DNA of 64,000 nucleotides from Actinomadura sp. CNU-125. GTDB lineage: Bacteria > Actinomycetota > Actinomycetes > Streptosporangiales > Streptosporangiaceae. The notes below the pieces were generated by a model. It saw only the letters and a program-made list of their open reading frames with translations. It made no database searches and had not been told where the DNA came from. Both the position numbers and the translations under genes were made by a program. The stretch is from contig NZ_MKJY01000066.1 in assembly GCF_001942465.1 (NCBI RefSeq), positions 1 to 64,000 on the forward strand. Reading direction: 5' to 3'. Every line of letters starts with the position of its first letter. The stretch's first letter is position 1. Positions 44,143-55,373 of this stretch are shown here, piece by piece.

Positions 44143-47100
44143 TAGAGCTTCCGTTGCGGGTAGGGCGAGTTCAGCAAGTTTCCAACAATGTTGGGCGATC
44201 CCATATTCGGGTCTATGTCAAGCCCGCCAGCTTGTAGAATTCTGGCGCAATAGGTGACGCAATTATTGGCAATGTCGTCATGCATGCCGAGATTGTAATC
44301 CTCCATACCTTTTTGTGCAAGTTGCGCGTTCCTTGCATTTGGAAGTTTGATTTTCACCACAGTGGTACCTGGAGAGTGGGGTTTAGTTCGAATGGTGGCG
44401 ATGGATGCTTCTCCTGTCCTGGAGCCAGCTTCAGTGTGGATTGTCCTGCCACCGTGGGTCACTGCAACAGATACATGCCCTTCGGCATCATCGAAGAACA
44501 CTTCGGCGAACCCTTCTTTTTCGCCGCAATTGTGAACAAGAACAGGGGCTCCACCAGCCACTGCGTAGTACGTGTGGTCGGTGTTGACAGTGAGGTTGTG
44601 GACGCGTTGGTACTTGGTCCAGGTCTTGATTGCGGTGATCTGGACGTGGGTGCCGGCGCTGGTGCGGAGCCACATGCCGGGTTTGAGGTCGCCGGCGTTC
44701 TTCCACTGTTTCTGGGTGGGGAGCCAGAAGGGGTGGTTGTCGGTTGCGGTGAGGGTGCCGGTCTTGGTGCCGTGCTTGCCGTCGGTGTCGACGGTGATCT
44801 TGACGAGGTTCTTGGTGCCTGCGTTGCTGTGGGTGGTGAGGACGGTCTGAGGGGTGATCTTGCCGGTTTCGGGGTCGGTGGCCAAGACCTTGTCCCCGAC
44901 TTGGAGCTGGTCGATCGGCTTGTGGGTTCCGTCGGCCATCAGGACGGTAGTGCCTGGAACGAAGCTGCACTTGGCGCCGGACGATGTGGCGGCCTTGCCC
45001 CCGCTGTTGGCCTTGGGTTTGGTGAGGGAGACGGGGGGTGTCTTGGCGGCGGCGTTGCCCTTGCCCACGCTGCCTCCCTTGCCGAGACCTCCGGCGGCTC
45101 CGCTCATTCTGGCGGCGAGATTGGGAGCGACCCCCTTGAAGGCGAACACGGCGCCCTTGGCGACTCCACCCACTACTCCATGAGTGATTGCGCCGACGGC
45201 TGCGCCTGCGGCGCCCGCTTTGAGAAACCCTCCTGCGGACCATTGGTCTCGTGGGGTATTTTGCGCGTAGCTGACGGCGCCGTAGACGGCTCCGGCAGCT
45301 GCGGCGCAGGCGACGCCGCCGACGCCGGTCCATCCGATGGCGACTCCACAGCCGACGCCAACCACGGCGGAGGCGATGGTGGCTCGGTGTTTGCTGACGA
45401 AGTTGCCGGTTGCGCTGGCGGCCTTGGCCAGTCCTCCCTTTGCTCTGCAAGCCCAGTTGCAGGGCGGAGGTGCGGGCGCGGCGGGCGTAGAAGGGATGTA
45501 CTGATAGGTCCCGGGTCCGGTGGTTCCGCGGCCATTCCAGCCACTGGCTTGAATCCGGCGGGCATGCCGGAGGGACGATTGGTAATACTCAACCTCCGTC
45601 TTGTCTGGCTTGCCCTGGTAGGGGCTTCCGATAGCGCCCCCATAGCATTCTGTACGACCATTGATGTGGTGGCACATGGTGCCGCCAGGGTCACTGTTGG
45701 TGACGGGACTGTTGCCCGCGTAGCCGAATCCGTTCCAGGTGAGGGGGTCGCCGCCAGCGAAGATGGGGTCGGCGCTGATGAATCGGCCGATGGTTGGGTC
45801 GTATTCGCGGGCGCCGAGGTGGGTGAGGCCGGTGCTGGTGTCCTTGGTGCCGCCGACGAAGCCCTTGTCCATGGCGGAGGGCCAGATGCCGATGGGGCTG
45901 GAGCGTTCGTCACCGAACGGTGCGAAGCGGCGCAGGCTCCAGGTGTCTTGGCTGACGGCGTTGACGGTGACGTCGGCGCTGCCCTGGTAGTTGGGCATCA
46001 GGAACTGGAGGCTGGAGGTGGAGGTGCCGGTGCGGTAGGCGACGGTTTCGCCGCCGTGGGCGTAGTAGCGGATCGGCTGGACGGCGCCGGTGGGTGTGAC
46101 CTTCAGTTCCTGGCCGGGCAGGTAGAGGGTGGTTCCGGTGGTGTCTTTGCGGATGAGGCGGTTGCCGCCGGCGTCGTAGATGAAGCTGGCGAGTTCGTTA
46201 CCGGAGGTGTCAGCGACTTTGGCGAGGTTGCCTTCGGCGTCCCAGGTGAGTTTCTGGCCGGGGCGGGTGGTGGTATTGCCGGTTTCGTCGTAGGCGTACA
46301 GGTCGGTGCGGGTGTTGGCGCCTTGGGTTTCGGTGACGCTCTGCAGGCCGTGCGGGGATGTGACGCCGGAGTCGCCGAGGGCGGCGGGGTAGTCGTAGGT
46401 GCGGACGGTGTCGGTGGCTGGCCCGCCAGCGAAGGCGTGCTGGATCTCCTTGGTGCGGTTTCCGGTCTTCTCACCCTCGGAGTCGTACTCGTAACTGGTC
46501 CAGTACGGGGCGGGGCCGCCGATGGTGGACGTGGACGGGGTACCGCAGGCGTTTTGGTTGGTGGTGTGGGCCTGGGTAAGGCGCTGGGCGTAGTCGTAGG
46601 TGAAGCATTGGCGGTCGGTGGGCTTGCCGACCGTGTCGGTGACGATCGAGGTGATCGCGCCGGTGTTGGTGTAGTTGTAAGTGCTTTCGACGTCGTAGGT
46701 GGCCGATGAGCTTTGGCGTTTGATGGTGGCGCGGGTCAGTTGCTGGGTGGCGGGGTCGCGGTCGAAGGTCTGCCAGATGAACTTGTCGTTGATGGCGGCC
46801 AGGGAGAGCTGGGTGACGTCGCCGAAGCTGTTGTAGGTGGTGTCGGTGACGTAAGTCGATATGCCAGCCGATCGTTTGGGCAGGCCGTCGGCGTTGTAGA
46901 CAGTGTTGACCTTTTCCTCGGGCAGGCCGCTCCCGGCTTGGCCGATGGCGGGGTAGGTCGTACTGGACGGGCTGCCGTCGAAGTTGTAGATCTGGCTGGT
47001 GTTGTAGGTCCCGGCCAGTTGCCCTTGGGAGGCGGGGATGGTGATGGTCGAGCCGCTCGTGCGGTACAGCCAGTCGTAGCCGGTGACGGCGGTGACGTAG

Positions 47101-50100
47101 TCGTCGTCGCCGATGTGGCGGGTGGCGGTGGCGGGAAGGCCCTTGGCGGAGGCGACGGTGTCGTAGGTGTAGGTGGTCAGCGGTGTGCCGCCGTTGCTGA
47201 CCTGCAGGAGGCGCCCGAGCGTGTCGTAGCTTCGGGTGAGGATGGTGCCGCGGGCGTCGGTGGTGGTCTTGACCTGGTCGAAGTGGTCGTAGGTGACGGT
47301 GGCGGTGCCCTTGTCCGGGTCGGTGCTGTTCTTCGGGCGCCCCTGGACGTCGTAGGTGGTGCGCCAGACGTTGCCGGCGGCGTCGCGTTTCTCGTGGGGG
47401 CGGCCGGCGCCGTCGTAGCTGGTGGTGGTGGCGAGGTAGGGGCCGGTCAGGTCGGTGGTCTTGTACTGGCGGGACTCGACCACGCGGCCGCGGGCGTCGG
47501 TGATGCTCATGGATGGCATCGCGCCGGATGGCGGGATCGTGATGGCTTGCTCACCGTTGTACTGGTGCTGTGTCGTCCACTTTTTCGTGGAGTAGCTGTA
47601 CAGGGTGGTGGTGAGCAGGCGGCCGGCTCCGTCGTAGGTGCTGACGGTCTGGGCGGGGACCTGGTTGTCGTCAGCGCTGGTCAGTACCCCGGACGGGTCG
47701 CCGTCCATGATGTAGGGGGCGTTGGACTTGAACTGCAGGCCGCGGCTGTCGTATTTGGTGTCGGCGACGATGCGGCCGCCGCCGGGTGCTTCGGTTTGGG
47801 TCTGCCGGGGGCGTAGCAGCCCGTCCATCAGTTCGACGGAGGTGTCGTAGGCGGCGGGGCTATAGGTGCGGAGTGTCTTGGTGATGACCGAGGCGGGGTT
47901 GCCATCAGCCGGGAAGTTGTACTCGTAGGTCGTCGACGGGTTGTCGGGGTTGTAGCTGCGTGGGTTGTTGGGCAGCCAAGCCTTGACGAGCCGGCCGAGC
48001 CCGTCGTAGACGGCTTCAGCGACGCGCTGGTTGGTGTCGGTGACCTTGGTGGGGGTACCGCGGGCGGGGTTGTACTCGGTGGTGGTGGTGAACCCTGCGG
48101 GTGTCCCCCCGTTGATGCTGATCGGTGGGGTGGTGACCGTGGAGGACTTGGTCCAGCCTTCGGGGGCCTGGGTGTAGGTAGAGGTGGTGGTGCGATCGTC
48201 GCTGGTGGTCGCGGGGTCACCGGCGGCGGTTTGGGTGAGGACGCGGCCGTGGCCGTCGAAGGTCTTGGTGGCCGCCAGCACCGTCGTCGAGGTGCCGTTG
48301 GAGACGCCGGTGGTGGTCTCGGTGCGGGTGTCGTTGCCCTTGGTGGGGTGGTCTCCGTACTGTCCTCCGTCGTAGAGGATCTTGGTGTCGGAGATCATGT
48401 CGGCGGCCACGAGGTTGGGCTCGTGGCTGTTCTGGTTGTCGCAGTCGACGGCGACGCTCAGCATCCGGATCGGCAGGGACTTGATCACCAGGCCGGCGGC
48501 GGCCGTGTCGGCGTACACGGTGCGTGAGCAGGTGTCGTCGGAGGCCGTGGCGGGGTCGCCCTCGTCGTCGACCGCGATTTCCCGCCCGAGGGAGTCGTAG
48601 TCGATGTAGGACTCGGTGTACTGGTCCGTACCGTCGGCCTGGCGGGTGCGGGTCTTGGACCAGGCGGGCTGGACCCAGCCGCCGCGCACCGTGATGTCGT
48701 CACCGGAGTTGGTGTCGTTGAAGGTGCGGACGGCGGTCTGATGCCAGCGGGGCATGGTGACCGTGGCGCCGATTTCGTCGGCGTCGTCGAAGGACCCGTT
48801 GAACGTGCGGGTTTCGATCACCATGCCGGCGAAGGTGTCGCGGTCCTCGATGCCGCCGAGCAGGTTCTTGGAGTCGGTGACGGTGACGTTGGACGGTGTC
48901 GCGCCCTTGCCTTGGTAGTTGCCGTCCATGCCGCGGGCGTAGGTCGTTTCCGTCCGCGACTGTTTCTCGCCGTTCTGCCCGTCTCCGGAGATGGTGCGGA
49001 CCTTGCTGTAGCCGCGCCACTGTGACCATGTGCGCCACTTGTCCTTGGTGAGTCCGTCGTCCTCGCTGTACCGCCACGCGGCCCCGCCCAGGTATTGGTA
49101 GGTGGTCAGCTGCGAGCGTGAGCCGCCGGTGGCGTCGGACTCGATGATCGAGGTGGCGACGTACTTGTGGTACCAGTCGTTGATGATGTCGCCGTCGAGG
49201 TCCTGCCATTTGACGGGGAAGCATCGTTTGGTGTTCGACTTCGGCGTGGGCATGGCGTCCGGCGCGTACACGCACTCGCCCGCAGGTGTCGGGGTGGCGT
49301 ACGGGTCGGAGTAGGTGACGGTGGTGGTGGAGCCGGTGCCGTTGCTGACGCCGACCAGGCGGGGCCGGTCGTAGCCGGGCAGAGCGTTGATGCCGGTTCC
49401 GCCGCGGGTGCTCACGACCCGGTTGGGCATGAGCTGCCCGGTGAGCGTGATGGTCGGCGCCGCCGCGTCCGTGCCGTCCTTGCCGGTCTGGTCGATGGTG
49501 TGCAGCCAGAGCACGCCGTTCTGAGCGGTCTGGCCGAAGTCGTAGACGTCGACCGGGCTGTAGGTACCGGCGGCCTTGTCGGTGAGCAGCTCGGTGGTGA
49601 CCTTGGTCAGGCGCTTGCGGTCGAAGAAGGTGGGTGAGACCTTCTGCAGCCCGCAGGTCTCACCGTCGTCGCAGATCCGGTCGTCGGGCAGGTCGGTACG
49701 GTCGGCGGTGGTGAACCGGACTCGAGCGGTCGCGGGGGCCGCGTGGGTCGAGCCTTGGCGCTGCCCGTAGTCGATGCGGGTGAGACGCCCGCCGGAGACG
49801 TACTTGGTGCCGCCCTCGGTCTGCAGGTAGGTGGTGTAGTTGTTGGTCTCTTGGGCGTAGTAGTAGGTGATGGTGTTGCTGCGCGGGTCGATGACGTGGT
49901 CGAGATTCCACCGCCACGCCTGCTTGCAATGGGCGTCCTTGAAGGTGGAGTCGTAGCAGGGTTCGCCGGAGTCGTCGCCGAAGACCGGGGCCGTCCAGGT
50001 GGAGTTGGTTTCGGTGTCGCCGCTGGACCAGTCGTCGATGCGGTTCTTGCCGAAGATGTACTGGACGCCCTCGAGCGAGGTGACGCGCCACCATTCGCCG

Positions 50101-51278
50101 TTGTCGTCGCCGTTGGTCGCGCCGGTGAGCCGCTCGATCTTCCAGCCGTTGTCGTTCTTCGGGCGCCAGGTCTGTGAGCCGGAGTCGTACAGCAGTTCGG
50201 TGGACTGTCCGTTCAGCGACAGGATGGCGTTGTCGCGTCCCCAGCACAGGTCGCCGGATTGGTGGCCGTCGTCCAAACAGGGCTTGTACTTGCGTGAGAT
50301 CGAGCCGGGCCAGTAGGAGAACCCGTCGCCGATCCAGGAGGCTTGGGAGTTGTCGGCGGCGGTCTTGCCGTCGACCGCACCGGAGTTGTAGCCGATGGTC
50401 AGCGGCGGGATCAGGTCACCGGGGACCGGCGGCACCCGCATCGGGTACTGCCAGGAGAACTCGCCGGTGTTGGTGCCCGCGCTCCACGACGACGACGCCG
50501 ACAGAGCGGTTGCGCCCCAGTCACCGCCTGGCCCGGACGAGCCAGCCTCCGCGGCCAGAACGGTCGTCGACCCTGCTCCCGCCAGCTCCACGTCGGTGCT
50601 CAGGAGGGAGTTGTCGGTGTCGTTGTCGGTGGCCAGCGGCGTCCGCTTCTGGCATTCGGCCTTGGCCGGGGTGGTCAAGGCGCAGGCGGGCAGCTTCACC
50701 AGCCGTAGGCGGGACGCCCAGTCGCCGCCGTGCGCGGAGGCGAACCTGGAGTAGTCGATACCGACCCTGGATCGGCCCTGTTCCTTGGCCGACAGGGTGA
50801 GCAGGAGTCCGTCTGACCGGATCGCCTTGGCCGCCTTACGGTCGGCGATCTGAACCTGCACCTGCGACGGCACGGCGGTGGCAGCGCGAGCATTCGCGGC
50901 CGACGCGGGCGCGCCGAGCAGGACGGGCGAGTCCCCGGCCCGCGCCCACGACGCCGCGCTCCTGGCGTTCGCCTTCGCTTTGGTCAGGTCGGCGGTGGCC
51001 CGGCCGGCCTTCGGCCAGATCGGCTCGGGCCTCTTGGCACCGATGGGCGTGCCCGCCTGGCCGGGCAGTTTCTCTTCACGGGCCTTGACCGGCTTCCCAT
51101 CGACCCGTTTGACCTCCTGCGTGCCGGGGCGACGGTCCCGACCGTCCTCCGACAGCCGGGGCCACTCGGCCGCGACGGCGTCCCCCATCAGGCTGGACGC
51201 CAGCACCAGCGACATCGTCATCGCCACCAGCGCGAGCAGACTCCGCTTCCGGCCGATCAGCCGCAGCACACCGGTCAC
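44142..51278 (-). CDS. secreted RHS-repeat polymorphic toxin with Hint and C-terminal papain-like toxin domain
   Basis: 2378 residues, GTG start at 51278. The signal peptide is in the first 37 residues (LLALVAMTMSLVLASSLMGD). A long RHS/YD-repeat region (YDGLGRLVKAW, YDTLGRLLQVS, YDEAGNTT and more) ends in the RHS core near 1817 (LGAREYDPTIGRFISADPIF). A helical stretch follows (residues about 1930-2090), then a Hint domain from Cys about 2102 (CSFVPGTTVLMADGTHKPID) through TATDNHPFW to VLVHNCG near 2246, with H-N-C at its end for self-cleavage. The last 130 residues are a separate toxin: AEGHVSVAV and NCVTYCARILQAGG suggest a His-then-Cys papain-like fold. The toxin part is low in G+C. An immunity candidate overlaps the stop. 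Confidence 0.88.
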   Translation of the reverse strand: MTGVLRLIGRKRSLLALVAMTMSLVLASSLMGDAVAAEWPRLSEDGRDRRPGTQEVKRVDGKPVKAREEKLPGQAGTPIGAKRPEPIWPKAGRATADLTKAKANARSAASWARAGDSPVLLGAPASAANARAATAVPSQVQVQIADRKAAKAIRSDGLLLTLSAKEQGRSRVGIDYSRFASAHGGDWASRLRLVKLPACALTTPAKAECQKRTPLATDNDTDNSLLSTDVELAGAGSTTVLAAEAGSSGPGGDWGATALSASSSWSAGTNTGEFSWQYPMRVPPVPGDLIPPLTIGYNSGAVDGKTAADNSQASWIGDGFSYWPGSISRKYKPCLDDGHQSGDLCWGRDNAILSLNGQSTELLYDSGSQTWRPKNDNGWKIERLTGATNGDDNGEWWRVTSLEGVQYIFGKNRIDDWSSGDTETNSTWTAPVFGDDSGEPCYDSTFKDAHCKQAWRWNLDHVIDPRSNTITYYYAQETNNYTTYLQTEGGTKYVSGGRLTRIDYGQRQGSTHAAPATARVRFTTADRTDLPDDRICDDGETCGLQKVSPTFFDRKRLTKVTTELLTDKAAGTYSPVDVYDFGQTAQNGVLWLHTIDQTGKDGTDAAAPTITLTGQLMPNRVVSTRGGTGINALPGYDRPRLVGVSNGTGSTTTVTYSDPYATPTPAGECVYAPDAMPTPKSNTKRCFPVKWQDLDGDIINDWYHKYVATSIIESDATGGSRSQLTTYQYLGGAAWRYSEDDGLTKDKWRTWSQWRGYSKVRTISGDGQNGEKQSRTETTYARGMDGNYQGKGATPSNVTVTDSKNLLGGIEDRDTFAGMVIETRTFNGSFDDADEIGATVTMPRWHQTAVRTFNDTNSGDDITVRGGWVQPAWSKTRTRQADGTDQYTESYIDYDSLGREIAVDDEGDPATASDDTCSRTVYADTAAAGLVIKSLPIRMLSVAVDCDNQNSHEPNLVAADMISDTKILYDGGQYGDHPTKGNDTRTETTTGVSNGTSTTVLAATKTFDGHGRVLTQTAAGDPATTSDDRTTTSTYTQAPEGWTKSSTVTTPPISINGGTPAGFTTTTEYNPARGTPTKVTDTNQRVAEAVYDGLGRLVKAWLPNNPRSYNPDNPSTTYEYNFPADGNPASVITKTLRTYSPAAYDTSVELMDGLLRPRQTQTEAPGGGRIVADTKYDSRGLQFKSNAPYIMDGDPSGVLTSADDNQVPAQTVSTYDGAGRLLTTTLYSYSTKKWTTQHQYNGEQAITIPPSGAMPSMSITDARGRVVESRQYKTTDLTGPYLATTTSYDGAGRPHEKRDAAGNVWRTTYDVQGRPKNSTDPDKGTATVTYDHFDQVKTTTDARGTILTRSYDTLGRLLQVSNGGTPLTTYTYDTVASAKGLPATATRHIGDDDYVTAVTGYDWLYRTSGSTITIPASQGQLAGTYNTSQIYNFDGSPSSTTYPAIGQAGSGLPEEKVNTVYNADGLPKRSAGISTYVTDTTYNSFGDVTQLSLAAINDKFIWQTFDRDPATQQLTRATIKRQSSSATYDVESTYNYTNTGAITSIVTDTVGKPTDRQCFTYDYAQRLTQAHTTNQNACGTPSTSTIGGPAPYWTSYEYDSEGEKTGNRTKEIQHAFAGGPATDTVRTYDYPAALGDSGVTSPHGLQSVTETQGANTRTDLYAYDETGNTTTRPGQKLTWDAEGNLAKVADTSGNELASFIYDAGGNRLIRKDTTGTTLYLPGQELKVTPTGAVQPIRYYAHGGETVAYRTGTSTSSLQFLMPNYQGSADVTVNAVSQDTWSLRRFAPFGDERSSPIGIWPSAMDKGFVGGTKDTSTGLTHLGAREYDPTIGRFISADPIFAGGDPLTWNGFGYAGNSPVTNSDPGGTMCHHINGRTECYGGAIGSPYQGKPDKTEVEYYQSSLRHARRIQASGWNGRGTTGPGTYQYIPSTPAAPAPPPCNWACRAKGGLAKAASATGNFVSKHRATIASAVVGVGCGVAIGWTGVGGVACAAAAGAVYGAVSYAQNTPRDQWSAGGFLKAGAAGAAVGAITHGVVGGVAKGAVFAFKGVAPNLAARMSGAAGGLGKGGSVGKGNAAAKTPPVSLTKPKANSGGKAATSSGAKCSFVPGTTVLMADGTHKPIDQLQVGDKVLATDPETGKITPQTVLTTHSNAGTKNLVKITVDTDGKHGTKTGTLTATDNHPFWLPTQKQWKNAGDLKPGMWLRTSAGTHVQITAIKTWTKYQRVHNLTVNTDHTYYAVAGGAPVLVHNCGEKEGFAEVFFDDAEGHVSVAVTHGGRTIHTEAGSRTGEASIATIRTKPHSPGTTVVKIKLPNARNAQLAQKGMEDYNLGMHDDIANNCVTYCARILQAGGLDIDPNMGSPNIVGNLLNSPYPQRKL

Positions 51279-51330
51279 CGATGCCTCACATCCGTTCGGG
51301 GGGTGGTCACAGTCGTGATCGAGGGCACCG

Positions 51331-54300
51331 CTACTGCGGGCATCGCCAGGTCTGGCCGGGCAGGCAGCCGAGCTTCCACACCTGTTGTGCCTCGAGGGGC
51401 TCAGCCGGTTTGTTCTGGATGACGTTGGCGCCGTCGTCCAGCGATGCCCCAGCGACCTCGAGAACCAGGCCGCTGTGCTGAGCGATCAGCCGGTACCCCT
51501 CCGCACCGTTATCGGAGACGTTGGCGACCTTCCACGCCTGCCGTGGCGCACCCGGATCGCACTGTCCCTGCTGGACGTTGGCCCCGGCCTCGGTCGCGCT
51601 GCCGACCACTTCCAGGCACATGGCGTTCTTGGGGTCGCTGAGGGTATTGGAGTTGGTCAGCGTGTAGTAGCCGTTGCCCTGGTGGGTGAACTTCCAGTCC
51701 TGCCACAGCCCGCCGTTGCACTCCCATTGGATGACGTTCGCGCCGTCGGTGATGGCGCGCTCGCGGTTTCGAGGCATTTCTCATCAGAGGCTGCCATGGT
51801 GGGGGCATTACGCAACCGGTAGGTTACCCCGTGCAGTTCGTGGAGCTTTTGCGCGGTGATATTCCACATCTGGTTGTTGACCAGCGGGTCCTGGCAGGCC
51901 CACTGGACAACGTTGGCCTCGGCGGCTTCGGAGGCGCCATCGACGGTCAGGCATTTGCCGCTGCGCTTGGAGGTCAGCCAGTAGCCTCTGGCCTTTTTCT
52001 CGGCCGTCCACTTCTGCCCGTCGCTGCCGTTGCAGTCGTACTGCCACACGTTGCGGCCATCCGCGGTTCCAGAGCCGTCGGTCCCGTCCACGTCGAGGCA
52101 CTTACCGCTGTGGGGGTTGGTGAGGGTGTAGTAGCCGTTTCCGACCTCGGTGAACTGCCAGTCCTGCGCCACTGAGGCGTTGCAGGTCCCCTGGATGACG
52201 TTGGCTTGGTTCTCCAGCCCGCTGTTCGCGACGTCCAGGCAGTGCCCGGAATTGACGTTGACCAGCCGCAGCGTGCGGCCCGCGAATTCCCGGTCCTGAA
52301 CCGATTCGTTGTAGATGACGAACAGTACTGAGTCGTCCGGGGCGGCCAGTGGCCACAACTGGGAGTCGTCGATCCACCCGTTCCAATACGAGGTTTTGGC
52401 TCCGGACGCTGTGACGCTCGCGCCGTACAGCAGCGATCCCTTGCCGGTCATCGGCGTCCACGAGGGCGACGAAGCCTCGTCGATCTTCTCTGGCATGACG
52501 TCTTGCGGCCAGCAGTTCGGGGTGCCCGGCGGCACGCACACCATGGTGTGCCCCGGCGTTTGTGTGCGGAGCCAGATCTTTTTGTTGATGTGGTCGTAGC
52601 CGCCCATGAGCGAGACCCAGTAGTTGGACCAGCCTTCGCTGGGCTGCGCTATGTCCCGGGACGCCGCCGCGATGACGGTTCCGTCGGCCTTGCGGTGCCG
52701 GAAGGTCCACTTGCCGCCGATCCAGCCCAGTTCGAACACGCTGTCGTCGGCCGCCTGCTGGCTGATGGCGATCTGGTCGCCGGTGGTTGAGGCGAGTTTG
52801 ACCCAGGTGGAGAACATGAACCGCTGGCTCGTGTTCACCAGCGAGACCGGCTCCCCAGCGGGGTCGGAGTCCAAGACAGGGACGACCTCGCCGTACTGGC
52901 TCGATCCGTTCAGCTGAAACGCCAGGTCGGAGGGTACAGCCGTGCCCTGGTTTCCCGACTGCCCCATCGTCACTCCAGCGGGGAAGGCGATATCGGCATT
53001 GGGACGAGCCTGGCCGCTGTCCCCCACCGCATGCGCCACTGTCCCGCCGGCCTCTTCGTCCATCGACCAGGCTGCGTCACGCGGGGGCTGCTCGACGCCG
53101 AACTCGTACTTGACGGTCGGGCTCGTGTTCCCTGCCCGGTCGAACGAGGTCACCTCGACCCACTGCCACCCGAACTGCTGCGGCGTCCAGCCGAAACTCG
53201 CCTGTGCGCCAGCTGCCACCGTCTTGGTGCCTTCGGCGCCGTCCTTGAACCGGTAGTGGAATTTCACCACGTCGTTTGAGGAGCCCGGAGCGAGGGTGAA
53301 CGTTCCCGTCTCGTACTTGCGATTCGCGGCGTCGTACCCTGACGTCTGCCCGGACGGGTACTGCGGCGAGGACACCATGGGCTGGACCGGCCGTTTGCCG
53401 TCGACGGTGAACTCGCACCAGGCCGACCACGGGCCCGATAGTCCGGTGTCGTCTTGGCCACGGACCCGCCACATCACATTCGTGCCGCCGTCCGGGCCCG
53501 ATGCATTGTCGACATGCAGAGTGGTGAAGGATGCGTGCAGGTAACCGTCTGGCTCGGATTGCTGGTAGCCGCCGTTACTCGGGGAGTACTGGTACCAGCT
53601 CGCCCCCGGCTGCCCCAGCGGCGCGAGTTCGTACTGCGCCCGCAGCGGCTGACCGTCGTAACCACCGGAGGCGTCACCGTCGTAGTCGGTGATCTTCGCA
53701 CGCAAAGTCCGGTCCTTCGCCGGCGAGGTCCCGACCCAGGGGCGTCCCTCGCCCTGTGTGCAGGCGTACTTGGTCGTGCCGCCGTTGCGCATGTGGACGT
53801 CCTTGACCGGCATCGGCACGCGCGAGAACTTCACGACCATGCGCGGGTCGACATCCATCACCTTCCAGGTGTGGGTGTCGTCGTAGTCCTTGTCCGGGAA
53901 CAAGCCGAGGGTGAAGAAGTCCCACCGGTTGTCGGTGGCCCACTGCATCAGCCGCGTCAGGTGACCATCGACGAACCGCACGTCATTGGAGGAGCCGCCA
54001 TCGCCGCATTCGGGTCGGCCGACGTTCACCGGCGCGGTGCTGAGCCAGTTGTTGGCCCAGCCCGACCCGGCCGGGATGTACGCGCCAGGGCGCGTGTTCC
54101 AGGTCGTGGAGGAGTAGATGTGGTCGACGTTGAACAGCCGCACGTCCCGCTTGGTGCACGACCAGGCGTGCAAGGTGTCGAACGTGATCGACACCGAATC
54201 CACCTTGACCTTCACGTTCCCGGACCACTGGTGCAGCGGGGAGGTGTCCATCCGGATATAGGAGCGCTTGTCGGTGTAGTCCTCGACCTCTCGCCCAGTA

Positions 54301-55373
54301 GGGAGACGGTCGGGCTTCCAGTAGTTGGAATCCGGCCACGTCCGGTCCACATACGCCCAGCCGGGACCCCAGCCGGTGTGCCCGTCGTCGCCTTCACGGC
54401 CGCCGTTCCACGTCTGCCAGGACGGGTCGATCACGATCGGGAAGCGGGTGTCGGGGGCGGTGAGCAAGTTCTGATCGGGAATCAACGCAAGAGAACCCGA
54501 GGTGACCTCGGCCTCCATCGGCTGGGACGCCGACTGGGGAGCCGGCCCGGCGGCGATCTCCTCAGGCGACGTCTGTGTCACCGCCTCGGTTTCGGTGCCC
54601 TCCCACATCAGCGGCTCCGGTGCGGTGAACACCTCGGTGCCTTCGGAGTCCACGGCGACCACGCGGTCATCGGACCGTTCCTGCAGAGTGAGGCCGTTGC
54701 CTCGAACCCCGAACACGATCCTTGCGAGCCCGGGATCTTGTGCAGCCTCTGGGGTTCGGACCACTACGTAGTGACTCCACCCCGTCGGAGTCGACCTCAC
54801 TACTACGTCGATACCGGTCCCGCCGGCGTCCACGTAGGTGGCACTCGACCCATCGATGACCGGTTCGGGGAGGCTGCCGCGGCCCCACGTCAACGTCAGC
54901 GATTTGCCGTCCCGCGTCATCGTCGCCAGCACGTCGCTACCGTCGGCACCGAAGGTCACGCCGTTGACCGACATGCGCGACGCGATCGAACCGCCGGAGT
55001 TCTCCAGCGTCAGGTCCGCGTCGTGGAATGCGCCGTCCCGCTTCACTCGCACCGGGACCGGAGATGTCTCATACTCGAACGTCCCATCAGGCATAGCGGT
55101 GAGCTTGATGGTCTCCGACGTCCGCTCGGTCACCTCGACCAGGCTGCCGCTCTCCTCGGCCTCCTGTGACGCCAGTTCCTCGGCCGTCGGCTCAGGTGGT
55201 GTCTCCGTCGGGCTTGCCGATGCCGACGATGCGGACGCAAGCAGGAGGATCTGCAACAACCCGGCGCACAACGTCAGCACCAAGCCGATGGCGAACCAGT
55301 GGCGGCCCCGTTCGAACGACCAGCAGGAGAAGAACGGACGGCGTCTGTGTTCGCCGGCCCAGCGCAGCGGCAT
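51331..55373 (-). CDS. secreted LamG/ricin-lectin multidomain protein (one frameshift)
   Basis: About 1346 residues. The signal or anchor region is in the first 50 (WFAIGLVLTLCAGLLQILLL). A beta-rich N domain (ERTSETIKLTAMPDGTFEYE, GGTGIDVVVRSTPTGWSHYV) is followed by a DNRLRE-type region (SYIRMDTSPLHQW, SSTTWNTRPGAYIPAG), Ig/FN-like sections, a LamG-like concanavalin domain (FMFSTWVKLASTTGDQIAIS, YDHINKKIWLRTQT) and several ricin-type beta-trefoil repeats with Q-x-W (SGHCLDVANSGLENQANVIQ, QDWQFTEVGNGYYTLTN). The frame changes near 51780, inside a lectin repeat, and ends at 51331. The RHS gene starts 52 bases downstream on the same strand, so the lectin protein is likely a partner, perhaps for surface attachment. 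Confidence 0.82.

Noticed and set aside
44280-47816. Two long + strand frames (809 and 367 residues) across the RHS gene
   Set aside because: Gly/Val/Asp-rich mirror of the repeated RHS sequence with no domain and no ribosome site.
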